From positions 1 to 8,836 of the forward strand of contig JAGNOB010000043.1 in assembly GCA_017990305.1 (NCBI GenBank): a stretch of 8,836 nt of DNA. Reading direction: 5' to 3'. The stretch's first letter is position 1, and each line of letters starts with the position of its first letter. The translations under genes were made by a program, and so were the position numbers. This document shows, piece after piece, positions 1 through 6,551 of this stretch. The notes beneath the pieces are model-generated. The model searched no databases. It saw only the letters and a program-made list of their open reading frames with translations, and was not told the DNA's origin. This stretch comes from Leucobacter sp. (GTDB taxonomy: Bacteria; Actinomycetota; Actinomycetes; Actinomycetales; Microbacteriaceae).

Positions 1-552
1 GGGGAGCATGTAGAAGGGGTGGAACGAGACGATCGCGTCGGCATCGTCGTAGTAGCCGCGCAGCCCGTGCACGACCTTTGAGCCGTGCATCTTCTCGGCG
101 GGTTCACCCGTGTACTTGAGTGTGCCACCGATGCCGTGCACGGCCATCGCGTGCTTCGTCGCCAGCACACCCGCGAGCGTCGAAATGCCGAGCGCCGAGT
201 GCGGGTCGGTGTGGCCGGGCGCGAAGCGGCTGAGGCCCTCGCGCGGGGCCTCCGAGGTGGTGGCAGCCTGGCTATTGCCGGGCACGGCGTCGTACTCCGC
301 ATAGGTGAGCAGCGTCGGGCCCTCGCCGTTCGACCATGTCGCGCTGAACGCGGTCGGCATCCCGGCCGACCCGTCCTCGACCTCAAAGCCTTCCTCGCGA
401 AGGCGGGTGACGTACCACTCCTGCGAACGGTACTCGCGCCAGGCTGGCTCGGCGAGCTCCCAGATATGAGTGTGCCACTCGGTGAGCTCGGTGAGGTGTT
501 CGTCGATCCAGGCTTGCGCGGTGCGCTTGGCTTCGGCGGTGAGTGCGGTCAC
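1..552 (-). CDS. M20-family amidohydrolase/peptidase (AbgB-like), N-terminal part, cut by the window start
   Basis: The first 184 residues of an M20-type metallohydrolase that probably cleaves an amide bond of an N-acyl or aminoacyl substrate in the cytoplasm. The start is a GTG at 552, chosen because AAAGGA (559-564) lies 6 nt upstream and family-like sequence follows at once. Visible family landmarks are AEYDAVPG (85-92), which matches the (G)EYDALPG stretch of AbgB-like enzymes, and TGEPAEKMHGSKV (148-160), which matches the TPAEE...GK region. At 113-118, where most M20D enzymes carry a metal-binding GH-x-CGHN/D motif, this protein reads GHTDPH, so the cysteine is missing and an Asp is present. 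The distal metal ligands and the dimerisation domain lie outside the window. It is the fifth gene of the operon, 41 nt after the dehydrogenase. The family assignment is firm; the substrate is unknown. Confidence 0.85.
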   Translation of the reverse strand, partial: MTALTAEAKRTAQAWIDEHLTELTEWHTHIWELAEPAWREYRSQEWYVTRLREEGFEVEDGSAGMPTAFSATWSNGEGPTLLTYAEYDAVPGNSQAATTSEAPREGLSRFAPGHTDPHSALGISTLAGVLATKHAMAVHGIGGTLKYTGEPAEKMHGSKVVHGLRGYYDDADAIVSFHPFYMLP

Positions 553-593
553 GGTTGGTCCTTTCGGGTGAGTCAAGAGATTCGGGGGTCTGC

Positions 594-1571
594 TTACGCA
601 GGCGTGTTCACTGGGGATTCGGGTCGGCCGGTCGCAGCGAATGTCACAGCGTTTGCTGCCTGCACTCGCACATACTCGGCCTCGGTGAACGACGAGAAGT
701 AGGCGATGTGTGGGCTGAGTACGACGTCATCCCGTTCCAGGAGCGGGTGCCCGGCGCTGGGAGGCTCTTGGTCGAGCACGTCAAGCGCTGCGGCCGAGAG
801 CTGGCCCGCGTCGAGAGCTGCGGCGAGCGCCCGGCTGTCGACGAGACCCCCACGTGAGACGTTGAGCAGCACGGCGCCAGCTGGCATGTTCTGAATGAAC
901 TCGGCATTGACCATGCGCTCTGTGTCCGGGGTGAGCGGGAGGTGCAGGGAGAGCACGTGAGCGGTGTCGCGCACCTCGGCGAGCTCGGCGCGACGGATGC
1001 CGAGTTCCGCAAGCTGCGCCCGTGTCTCGTCGGAGTCCGGGAGGAACGGGTCATAGCCGACAATGCCACCAAAGAGTGGGCCCGCTACGCGCGCAAACTC
1101 GCGCCCTATCTTGCCGAGGCCGACGATCCCCAACTGCAGCTCGCTGAGCCTGGGAGGCGCGGTGGCGGCGCGTTCGTTCCAGCGTTCGGGGGTTGCGGAG
1201 GCGGTGTAGAACGGCAGTTGTCTGGTCGCGTGGAGCAGCAGGGCGAGCGCGTGCGTCGCGACCTCTTCCGTCGCGGCTCCTGGCACGTTTGTCACCCAGA
1301 TTCCGTGCTCGGTCGCCGCGTCGATGTCGACGAAGTCGAATCCCATCGACATGAGCGCGATGAGCTTGAGATTCGGCAGTGCCTCGATGATTTCGCGCGT
1401 GATGGGGGCGTAACCGAGCAGCAAAACCTCGGCGTCGCGGGCGCCGTCGATAATGGCCGCTGGTTCGCGCGTCTCGAGTACCCGCACCTCGTAGCCGGCG
1501 GCCTCAAGAAGACTCACACCTGCCGAGACGTCGGTGTCATCCGTGTCGGTGTAGACGGCGATCCTGCTCAT
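594..1571 (-). CDS. D-isomer-specific 2-hydroxyacid dehydrogenase, NAD-dependent
   Basis: A 325-residue cytoplasmic oxidoreductase of the D-2-hydroxyacid dehydrogenase family (PGDH, glyoxylate/hydroxypyruvate reductase and relatives), interconverting a 2-oxoacid and a D-2-hydroxyacid. The NAD-binding motif GLGKIG is at 151-156, and the acidic D174 at the end of the second Rossmann strand favours NAD(H) over NADP(H). All three catalytic residues are present: R240 (NVSRGG), E269 (DQEPP) and H288 (SPHIA). Length is normal and there is no C-terminal ACT domain, which argues against a classical regulated SerA. The ATG overlaps the TGA of the ThDP enzyme gene (ATGA, 1568-1571) and no strong ribosome binding site precedes it, so translation is probably coupled. 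In this operon it may reduce or oxidise the acid made or used by the ThDP enzyme (inference). Exact substrate unknown. Confidence 0.93.
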   Translation of the reverse strand: MSRIAVYTDTDDTDVSAGVSLLEAAGYEVRVLETREPAAIIDGARDAEVLLLGYAPITREIIEALPNLKLIALMSMGFDFVDIDAATEHGIWVTNVPGAATEEVATHALALLLHATRQLPFYTASATPERWNERAATAPPRLSELQLGIVGLGKIGREFARVAGPLFGGIVGYDPFLPDSDETRAQLAELGIRRAELAEVRDTAHVLSLHLPLTPDTERMVNAEFIQNMPAGAVLLNVSRGGLVDSRALAAALDAGQLSAAALDVLDQEPPSAGHPLLERDDVVLSPHIAYFSSFTEAEYVRVQAANAVTFAATGRPESPVNTPA

Positions 1572-3214
1572 GCTGCGAGCCCGCTTCCCAGGTCGAAGGC
1601 ATCCTGTTGCAGGTGGATGAGCTGGAGTCCGCCGCGCGACAGCGCCGCGTCGACCGCGGTGGCGAGCTCGGCGGCGTTGGTGACGCGGTGCCCTGCGCCG
1701 CCGAACGCTGTGGCAACGGCAGCCCAGTCGGGCTGCGTAAGCACCACACCGACGGGCGCGATGCCCGCGTCGGCTTCGTTCTGTTTGATCTCCGCGTAGC
1801 CGCCGTTGTCGACAACGATCACGGTGACATCGATCCCCTGCTCAACGACCGTAATGAACTCCTGCATGGAGAACATCAGCGCACCGTCTCCGAGCACAGT
1901 GAACGCGGGGCGCTCGGGTGACGCGATGCGCGATCCGATTGCTGCGGGCAGCCCGTAGCCGAGGGTGGCGTAGGTGCCCATGTATGGTGTCGAGTTCGGT
2001 AGGCGCGCAGTGAGCGCGTTGAGCAGCCCCCAGTAGGCGATCTGGGAGGAGTCGGTCGACACGATCGCGTTCTCTGGCAGTGCCTGCGCGATCAGCTCCC
2101 CGAGCGCGGTGTTGACAGGGTCGAGTTCTGCCGACTCCGCCCGCACGGCTTCCCTGGTTGCCGCGACGGACGCGGCCGCGTCGCGCGGCACCGGGTGCTC
2201 CGCCTCGAGTGCATCACTGATCGCTGCAACCGCTCGCGCCGCGTCTGCAACGATCCCGATGTCTGCCTGCTGGTTCTTGTGGATCTGCGACTCGAGCAGG
2301 TCAATGCGTACAACTTGGCCGCGAGCCTCGAGGGCGTCGACCCAGAGCTCGGCCTCGCCGAGCTTGGCGCCGACGACGAGGAGCACGTCAGCGTCGCGGG
2401 CACGGTTCCTGGCCGCAGCGAGCCGCAGGTTCGAACCGAGAGCAAGCGGGTGCGTCTCGTCAAGCACGCCCTTCGCGTTGAGCGTTGTCACCACGGGGGC
2501 GCCGAGCTGCTCAGCGAGGCGTCGCAGTTCGGCAACCGCCCCGCGCGACCCGCCGCCGGCGAGGATCACGGGTTCCTGCGCTGCGGCGAGCGCTGCGGCT
2601 GCCGCGGCGATCAGGGTTGGGTCAGGAGCCGGGACCGACGCGAAGGTACGCGCGGCAAGCTCCGCTGGCGCAACCTCCTCGCCGATCTCTTCCTCGAGGA
2701 GGTCGAGGGGCACCTCGATGTAGACGGGCCGCGGTCGCGTCGTCGCGAAGAGCTCGAAGGCCTCGTGGACGGCGGTTACCGCCTCTCGGGCGGTCTGCAC
2801 GCGAGTTGCGCGCTCCACGATTGCCGCCGCAGCGCTCAGCTGATCCTTCGTCTCGTGCAGGGTTCCCACGTCGGCGAACTCCTTGCCGCGGGCAGGGCCC
2901 GGCGCGAGGATGATCATCGGCCGTGACTCGGCGTAGGCGGTGCCGGCGGCGCTGAGTGCGTTGAGGAGGCCGGGGCCGCTCGTAGTGATCACGACGCCTG
3001 GCTTGCCCGTCTGCAGCGACCAGCCGTCGGCCGCGTAGCCCGCGCCCTGCTCGTGGCGGGAGGTGACGGCGCGAATGCCAAACTCGGCGAGCGGCCGGTA
3101 GAACTCGAGGTTGTGGGTGCCCGGGATGCCGAACACCGCATCAACACCGTAGTTCTTGATCGTCTCGATGACGAGCCAGCCGGTGGTCCGCTTCGCGGTG
3201 GTGGTCTCAGCCAT
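1568..3214 (-). CDS. Thiamine-diphosphate-dependent enzyme (acetolactate synthase / 2-oxoacid decarboxylase superfamily)
   Basis: A 548-residue three-domain ThDP enzyme that should decarboxylate a 2-oxoacid, or use it for carboligation, in the cytoplasm. The N-terminal pyrimidine-binding domain has FGIPGTHNLEFY (28-39) and the catalytic Glu55 in SRHEQGAGYAADG. A central Rossmann domain spans about 200-335. The C-terminal pyrophosphate domain has GDG at 442-444 and N470 in DNGGY, 27 residues after D443, as expected for the metal-binding pair. The HEQGAGY and LHETKDQ (119-125) stretches recall AruI-like 5-guanidino-2-oxopentanoate decarboxylases as much as biosynthetic acetolactate synthase. 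No ilvN-like small subunit lies nearby, so a catabolic role is more likely (inference). The start ATG is 2 nt after the amidohydrolase stop, with GGGAG at 3222-3226. Superfamily certain; reaction not resolved. Confidence 0.9.
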   Translation of the reverse strand: MAETTTAKRTTGWLVIETIKNYGVDAVFGIPGTHNLEFYRPLAEFGIRAVTSRHEQGAGYAADGWSLQTGKPGVVITTSGPGLLNALSAAGTAYAESRPMIILAPGPARGKEFADVGTLHETKDQLSAAAAIVERATRVQTAREAVTAVHEAFELFATTRPRPVYIEVPLDLLEEEIGEEVAPAELAARTFASVPAPDPTLIAAAAAALAAAQEPVILAGGGSRGAVAELRRLAEQLGAPVVTTLNAKGVLDETHPLALGSNLRLAAARNRARDADVLLVVGAKLGEAELWVDALEARGQVVRIDLLESQIHKNQQADIGIVADAARAVAAISDALEAEHPVPRDAAASVAATREAVRAESAELDPVNTALGELIAQALPENAIVSTDSSQIAYWGLLNALTARLPNSTPYMGTYATLGYGLPAAIGSRIASPERPAFTVLGDGALMFSMQEFITVVEQGIDVTVIVVDNGGYAEIKQNEADAGIAPVGVVLTQPDWAAVATAFGGAGHRVTNAAELATAVDAALSRGGLQLIHLQQDAFDLGSGLAA

Positions 3215-3216
3215 GG

Positions 3217-4890
3217 TTACTCTCCCTCTGCGCGGAACTTCAGCGAGCCGTCAACCCAGGTCTCGATGACGGGGATCTGGGCGATGTCAGCGCCATCGAT
3301 GTCGAGCGGGTTCTGCCCGAGCACCACGTAGTCAGCGCGCTTGCCGGCCTCGAGTGAGCCGAACTCGGCCTCGCGCCCGAGCGTCTTCGCCCCCTCAAGG
3401 GTGTGGCCGCGAAGCGCCTCTGATGCGGTGATGCGCAGCGAGTCTTCGCCGAGCTTGTGGCCGCGACGGGTGACACGGGTCACGGCCGCCTGGATCGCCT
3501 CAAGCGGGCGGGGCTCTGCCACTGGCGCGTCGGAGGAGATGGTGATCGGCACGCCCGCGTCACGGAACTCGCCGAGCGGGTTGAACCGCTCACCCGGGGT
3601 GCCGATGGCCTGCTCGACGCCCTCGCCCCAGTTGTAGTAGTGCTGCGTCTGATTGACCGGCCGGATGCCGAGCTGCGCCATGCGCTCGATCTCCTCGGGG
3701 GTCGGGAGGCCACAGTGCTCGATGCGGTGGCGGGCGTCAGCGTCGGGGCGATCCGCGAGCGCCTGCTCGATCGCGTCGACGACCATCTTGATCGCGATCG
3801 GCGACTGCGCGTGCGTCGCGGTCTGCAGCCCGAAGCCGTGCGCCTTCCGCACGAGCTCGGTGTACTCGCGCGGCTCGTGGTAGAGCTGGCCTGTGCGGCA
3901 GGGGTCGCCGAGGTAGCCGTCGGGGAAGTACGCTGTCCACCCGCCGAGCGTGCCGTCGGCGTAGAGCTTGATGCCAGCGGCAGAGAGGAACGCGTTGCCG
4001 AAGGGGCCCGTGAGCCCGAGGTCGACGACCTGGTCGAGGAGGTGGGAGAGGAAGTACATGGAGACGCGCATGTCGAGCGCGCCGCGGTCAGCCATCTCAA
4101 GGTAAGCCGCGAATTCCCGCTTCGAAACCTGGGCGTCGCCGATAGCGGTGACGCCCCCGCGCAGAAACTCCCGCTGCACGAGGTCGAGCTGACGCTGGTG
4201 CTCGGCGGGCTCATCGCCGAGGTGGAAGTTCGGGCCGTGGTGGCCGACCTTGACGCCGTGCAGGCCCGTCAACACGTTGCATGCCGCATCTGACAGTTCG
4301 CCAGTGAGCTCGCCCTCGGCGTCGCGGAAGAACTCGCCGCCCTCGGGGTTCGGGGTGTCTTTCGTCACACCGAACTTCTCGAACGTGAACGTGTTCACTA
4401 CGCCGCCGTGGCCGGAGGCGTTCATGATGTACACCTCGCGATCGGTGGCAATCTGGTCAAGCTCGTGCCTGGTTGGGTGGCGCTGCTCGGCGAGGTTTCG
4501 CTGCTCGTAGCCGAAGCCGCGCAGCGGGACGCCGGCGGGAAGCTGCTTCGCGGCCTCGCGCATGAGTTCGACGATCACGGGGATGCTGGCCGCCTTCGCC
4601 GGCGTGATGTCTACCCAGGTGAGCAGCTGCCCGTACATCAGCGGGTGGGCGTGCGCGTCAACGAAGCCGGGAACGATCGTGGCTTCGGGGTGGTCGACGC
4701 GCACGGGGGAAAGCCCGGCGCTGACAGCCGCCTGCTCGCACTCGGCGAGCGTGCCAACCGCGAGGATCATTCCCCCTGAGGTCAGCATGGCCTCGGCCTC
4801 AGGTCGGCTGTCGTCGACCGTGAGAATTCGTTCGGCGGTGACAATCGTCGGGGCCGAGTTGCGTGCGTCATAGGTGGCGAGCGAGCGCAT
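3217..4890 (-). CDS. Metal-dependent amidohydrolase, YtcJ-like (Amidohydro_3 type)
   Basis: A 557-residue member of the amidohydrolase superfamily, subgroup YtcJ / N-substituted formamide deformylase (NfdA)-like, expected to hydrolyse an amide, formamide or carbamate-like C-N bond. The metal ligands of the TIM barrel can be followed: H80 and H82 in PGFVDAHAHP, a candidate metal-bridging K308 in IKLYADGTLGG, H360 in THAQ, H392 in RHRIEHCG, and the catalytic D454 in ISSDAPV. The small beta-sandwich domain is made by the N-terminus (about 14-70) and the C-terminus (from about 510, with LEAGKRADYVVL). No signal peptide is visible, so it is cytoplasmic. The ATG at 4890 lies 5 nt downstream of the permease stop, with AAGGAA at 4901-4906 inside the end of that gene. 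Members of this family are often mis-predicted in substrate, so only the chemistry is claimed. Confidence 0.92.
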   Translation of the reverse strand: MRSLATYDARNSAPTIVTAERILTVDDSRPEAEAMLTSGGMILAVGTLAECEQAAVSAGLSPVRVDHPEATIVPGFVDAHAHPLMYGQLLTWVDITPAKAASIPVIVELMREAAKQLPAGVPLRGFGYEQRNLAEQRHPTRHELDQIATDREVYIMNASGHGGVVNTFTFEKFGVTKDTPNPEGGEFFRDAEGELTGELSDAACNVLTGLHGVKVGHHGPNFHLGDEPAEHQRQLDLVQREFLRGGVTAIGDAQVSKREFAAYLEMADRGALDMRVSMYFLSHLLDQVVDLGLTGPFGNAFLSAAGIKLYADGTLGGWTAYFPDGYLGDPCRTGQLYHEPREYTELVRKAHGFGLQTATHAQSPIAIKMVVDAIEQALADRPDADARHRIEHCGLPTPEEIERMAQLGIRPVNQTQHYYNWGEGVEQAIGTPGERFNPLGEFRDAGVPITISSDAPVAEPRPLEAIQAAVTRVTRRGHKLGEDSLRITASEALRGHTLEGAKTLGREAEFGSLEAGKRADYVVLGQNPLDIDGADIAQIPVIETWVDGSLKFRAEGE

Positions 4891-4895
4891 GGTGC

Positions 4896-6251
4896 TTACT
4901 TTCCTTCGATGGTGGGAACTGCGGTGGTGTCGAGCCGGGGCCGGAAGGATCCGGTGACCGGAGCGGAGTCGGAGTGCTGCGGCGCGAAGAACACGCCGAA
5001 GAGGGCGACCGCGGCGAGCAGGCCATAGAACGCGATCACCGACCAGAAGCTACCGGTGGCAGCGAGCAGAGCCGTGGCAATCGCCGGTGAGAGTCCGCCC
5101 CACACCGCTGCGCCGACCCCGTAGGAGAGCGACATGGACGTGTAGCGGGCCTGCGGGCGGAACATCTGGGTCATGATCGTGGAGAGCGGAGCCCACGCCC
5201 CGCTGAGGGCGAGGCGCACGACGGAGACGAAGAGGTAGATCATCGCAACGTTGTGGCCCTCGATGAAGATCACGAGCGGCACGACAGCGGCGAACGAGCC
5301 GATGATGCCGATGTACATGACCCACTTGCCGCCAATCTTGTCGCCGAGCAGCGCGAGCGGCAACGTCACGATCGCCTCGACGAGGGCTGCAATGGTCATC
5401 GCGCCGAGTATGACCTCGGGAGAGAGCCCAACTTCGGGGCTTGTCGCGTAGCTCTGCACGAACGTCGTCGCAACGACGTAGCCGCCCGACGAGATCGCGA
5501 CGATGCAGAAACCGAGCAGGATCGGCCACCAGTTGTTTCGCAGTGCGAAGAACAGCGGGGTTGACTGCTGCTGGCCGCCGACCTTCTCCTCGAAGACAGG
5601 CGTCTCTTCAACGCGGTAGCGCACCCACAGGCCGACGAAGATCAGCACGATCGAGAAGAGGAAGGGCACACGCCAGCCCCATGTGTACAGCACATCGTCG
5701 CCCATGAGCGCGAGGATCCAGAAGGCTCCCGACGACATGAGTGCGCCGAGCGGGTTGCCGATCTGTGTGAAACCGCCGTAGAAGTTCTTATACTTCTCTG
5801 GCGCGCTCTCCACCGACATGAGGCTTGCACCGCCCCACTCGCCTCCGACGGCGAGGCCCTGCGCGATACGCAGCACGATGAGCAGGATCGGGCCCATGAT
5901 GCCGATCGTGTTGTAGTCGGGCAGCACGCCAACGAGTGTCGTGGCGATACCCATGAGCAGGAGAGTGATGGTGAGTGCGGGCTTGCGGCCAATCTTGTCG
6001 CCGATATGCCCGAAGATGATGCCGCCGAGGGGGCGGGCGAAGAACGCGACCGCGTAGGTGCCGAACGAGGCGAGCGTCGCCATGCCGCGGTCGAGCTCGG
6101 GGAAGAACACGACGGGGAAGACGATCGCGGCGGCCGTGGCGTAGACGTAGAAGTCGTACCACTCAATTGTGGTGCCGACCATGGCCGCAAAGCCGGATCG
6201 GAGCGCACGCTTGTGAGTGAATGCCGGCGCGCTGGCTGTGGACGATGACAT
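4896..6251 (-). CDS. MHS-family MFS transporter (proton-coupled metabolite symporter)
   Basis: A 451-residue, 12-helix major facilitator of the metabolite:H+ symporter family (relatives are ProP, ShiA, KgtP and citrate carriers), importing an organic acid or zwitterion across the inner membrane. Hallmarks are GTTIEWYDFYVYA (26-38) in helix 1, the loop 2-3 signature GHIGDKIGRK (81-90), RIAQGLAVGGEWGGA (128-142) in helix 4, and a second-half counterpart GDKIGGKW (303-310). The start at 6251 is preferred over the in-frame ATG at 6341 because AAGGGAG (6258-6264) sits 6 nt upstream, and the extra 30 residues are polar, arginine-rich and unlike the family N-terminus. It is the first gene of the operon, so the module probably begins with uptake of its substrate. 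The substrate cannot be deduced within this family. Confidence 0.92.
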   Translation of the reverse strand: MSSSTASAPAFTHKRALRSGFAAMVGTTIEWYDFYVYATAAAIVFPVVFFPELDRGMATLASFGTYAVAFFARPLGGIIFGHIGDKIGRKPALTITLLLMGIATTLVGVLPDYNTIGIMGPILLIVLRIAQGLAVGGEWGGASLMSVESAPEKYKNFYGGFTQIGNPLGALMSSGAFWILALMGDDVLYTWGWRVPFLFSIVLIFVGLWVRYRVEETPVFEEKVGGQQQSTPLFFALRNNWWPILLGFCIVAISSGGYVVATTFVQSYATSPEVGLSPEVILGAMTIAALVEAIVTLPLALLGDKIGGKWVMYIGIIGSFAAVVPLVIFIEGHNVAMIYLFVSVVRLALSGAWAPLSTIMTQMFRPQARYTSMSLSYGVGAAVWGGLSPAIATALLAATGSFWSVIAFYGLLAAVALFGVFFAPQHSDSAPVTGSFRPRLDTTAVPTIEGK

Positions 6252-6273
6252 GCAAAGCTCCCTTGCTCGACTG

Positions 6274-6308
6274 GGTGCGCCGCGGGCACCGAGGGTGCGG
6301 CGCGCACC
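6274..6308 (-). other. GC-rich hairpin in the permease leader
   Basis: On the minus-strand transcript this would fold as GGTGCG (rc of 6303-6308) pairing with CGCACC (rc of 6274-6279), continuing after a 2-nt bulge with four more G-C pairs (6280-6283 with 6297-6300). A competing perfect 5-bp hairpin lies inside (6286-6290 with 6294-6298, loop of 3). It ends about 9 nt upstream of the permease ribosome binding site at 6258-6264. There is no T-run after it, so it is not a plain terminator. It could affect translation or RNA stability, or simply reflect GC-rich sequence. Confidence 0.4.
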
Positions 6309-6312
6309 TTGA

Positions 6313-6341
6313 ACTGTAGGGCCAATCGCTGAGGATTGCAT
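6313..6341 (-). promoter_or_regulatory. Candidate promoter of the permease operon
   Basis: TACAGT (minus strand, 6318-6313) fits the actinobacterial -10 pattern TAnnnT and matches TATAAT at four of six positions. A weak -35-like ATGCAA (6341-6336) lies 17 nt upstream. It would start transcription near 6306, giving a leader of about 55 nt that begins with the hairpin at 6274-6308. This rests on pattern reading only, and other starts upstream are possible. Confidence 0.3.
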
Positions 6342-6401
6342 CCGCGAAACGGTAGCAAGGCGTCGCTAATGCGCTCGTTTTACGACACTTTGGAACCACA
6401 T

Positions 6402-6463
6402 ATTGCAATGACGGCCGGTGCTTGCGACTCTCTGCCAAACTTTTGCTTACTTTTGCTCGCAAT
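6402..6463. promoter_or_regulatory. Cluster of TTGC/GCAA words, possible regulator binding region
   Basis: The perfect palindrome ATTGCAAT is at 6402-6409. It is followed by CTTGCG (6421-6426), two copies of ACTTTTGCT spaced 10 nt apart (6439-6447 and 6449-6457), and CGCAATC (6458-6464). The 10-nt period puts the two copies on the same face of the helix. Lrp/AsnC proteins often bind several degenerate, helically phased AT-rich sites, so this is the best candidate region for binding by the adjacent tandem Lrp-type protein. This is inference from position and repetition. Confidence 0.3.
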
Positions 6464-6469
6464 CCCGCG

Positions 6470-6480
6470 TATCGTTGACA
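6470..6480 (+). promoter_or_regulatory. Candidate promoter elements for the regulator gene
   Basis: TATCGT (6470-6475) fits the TAnnnT -10 pattern of actinobacterial housekeeping promoters, but the matching -35 is poor. Overlapping it, a perfect TTGACA -35 word lies at 6475-6480 without a convincing -10 at 16-18 nt. Either could drive the regulator; neither is a complete consensus promoter. Confidence 0.25.
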
Positions 6481-6482
6481 AC

Positions 6483-6503
6483 GCCAGCGGCCTCGCCTCT
6501 GGC
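6483..6503. promoter_or_regulatory. 21-bp hyphenated palindrome upstream of the regulator
   Basis: Arms GCCAGCGGC (6483-6491) and GCCTCTGGC (6495-6503) are inverted repeats with one mismatch in nine, separated by CTC. It sits 48 nt before the regulator start, directly after the TTGACA word. It could be an operator, for example for autoregulation, or a hairpin in the regulator leader RNA. Confidence 0.4.
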
Positions 6504-6551
6504 ACGCCGGGCGGCGCGTTACCGGCACGCTCCCTGAGAGAGGATCGCGGT

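Larger units (their letters stand above)
6252..6551. promoter_or_regulatory. Divergent intergenic control region between the catabolic operon and its Lrp-type regulator
   Basis: These 300 nt hold no gene I can support. The middle part (about 6361-6480) is noticeably richer in A and T than the flanking coding DNA, as expected of promoter DNA. It must contain the promoters of the minus-strand operon and the plus-strand regulator. Contents, listed separately, are candidate -10/-35 elements in both directions, a GC-rich hairpin in the permease leader, a perfect ATTGCAAT palindrome with further TTGC/GCAA words, and a hyphenated palindrome close to the regulator start. Confidence 0.8.

Noticed and set aside
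594..1571. Calling the dehydrogenase serA (phosphoglycerate dehydrogenase)
   Set aside because: The protein lacks an ACT domain and sits in a catabolic-looking operon; the catalytic triad alone does not define the substrate.
942..1799. Long plus-strand open frame opposite the dehydrogenase and ThDP genes
   Set aside because: It is a shadow of high third-position GC on the opposite strand, has low-complexity composition, and spans two confidently identified genes.
1568..3214. Calling the ThDP gene ilvB (biosynthetic acetolactate synthase)
   Set aside because: There is no adjacent regulatory subunit or branched-chain pathway gene, and several motifs differ from the biosynthetic enzyme; the superfamily name is safer.
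3457..4293. Long plus-strand open frame inside the YtcJ-type amidohydrolase
   Set aside because: It is antisense to a gene with all catalytic residues intact, and its translation shows no domain pattern.
6252..6341. Extended start of the permease at 6341, adding 30 residues
   Set aside because: The added segment is arginine- and polar-rich, covers the candidate promoter and leader hairpin, and has no homology-like pattern, while 6251 has a strong ribosome binding site.
6336..6551. Extended start of the regulator at 6336, adding 72 residues
   Set aside because: It would read through the AT-rich promoter region; the ATG at 6552 has a well-placed AGGA and gives a normal Lrp N-terminus.
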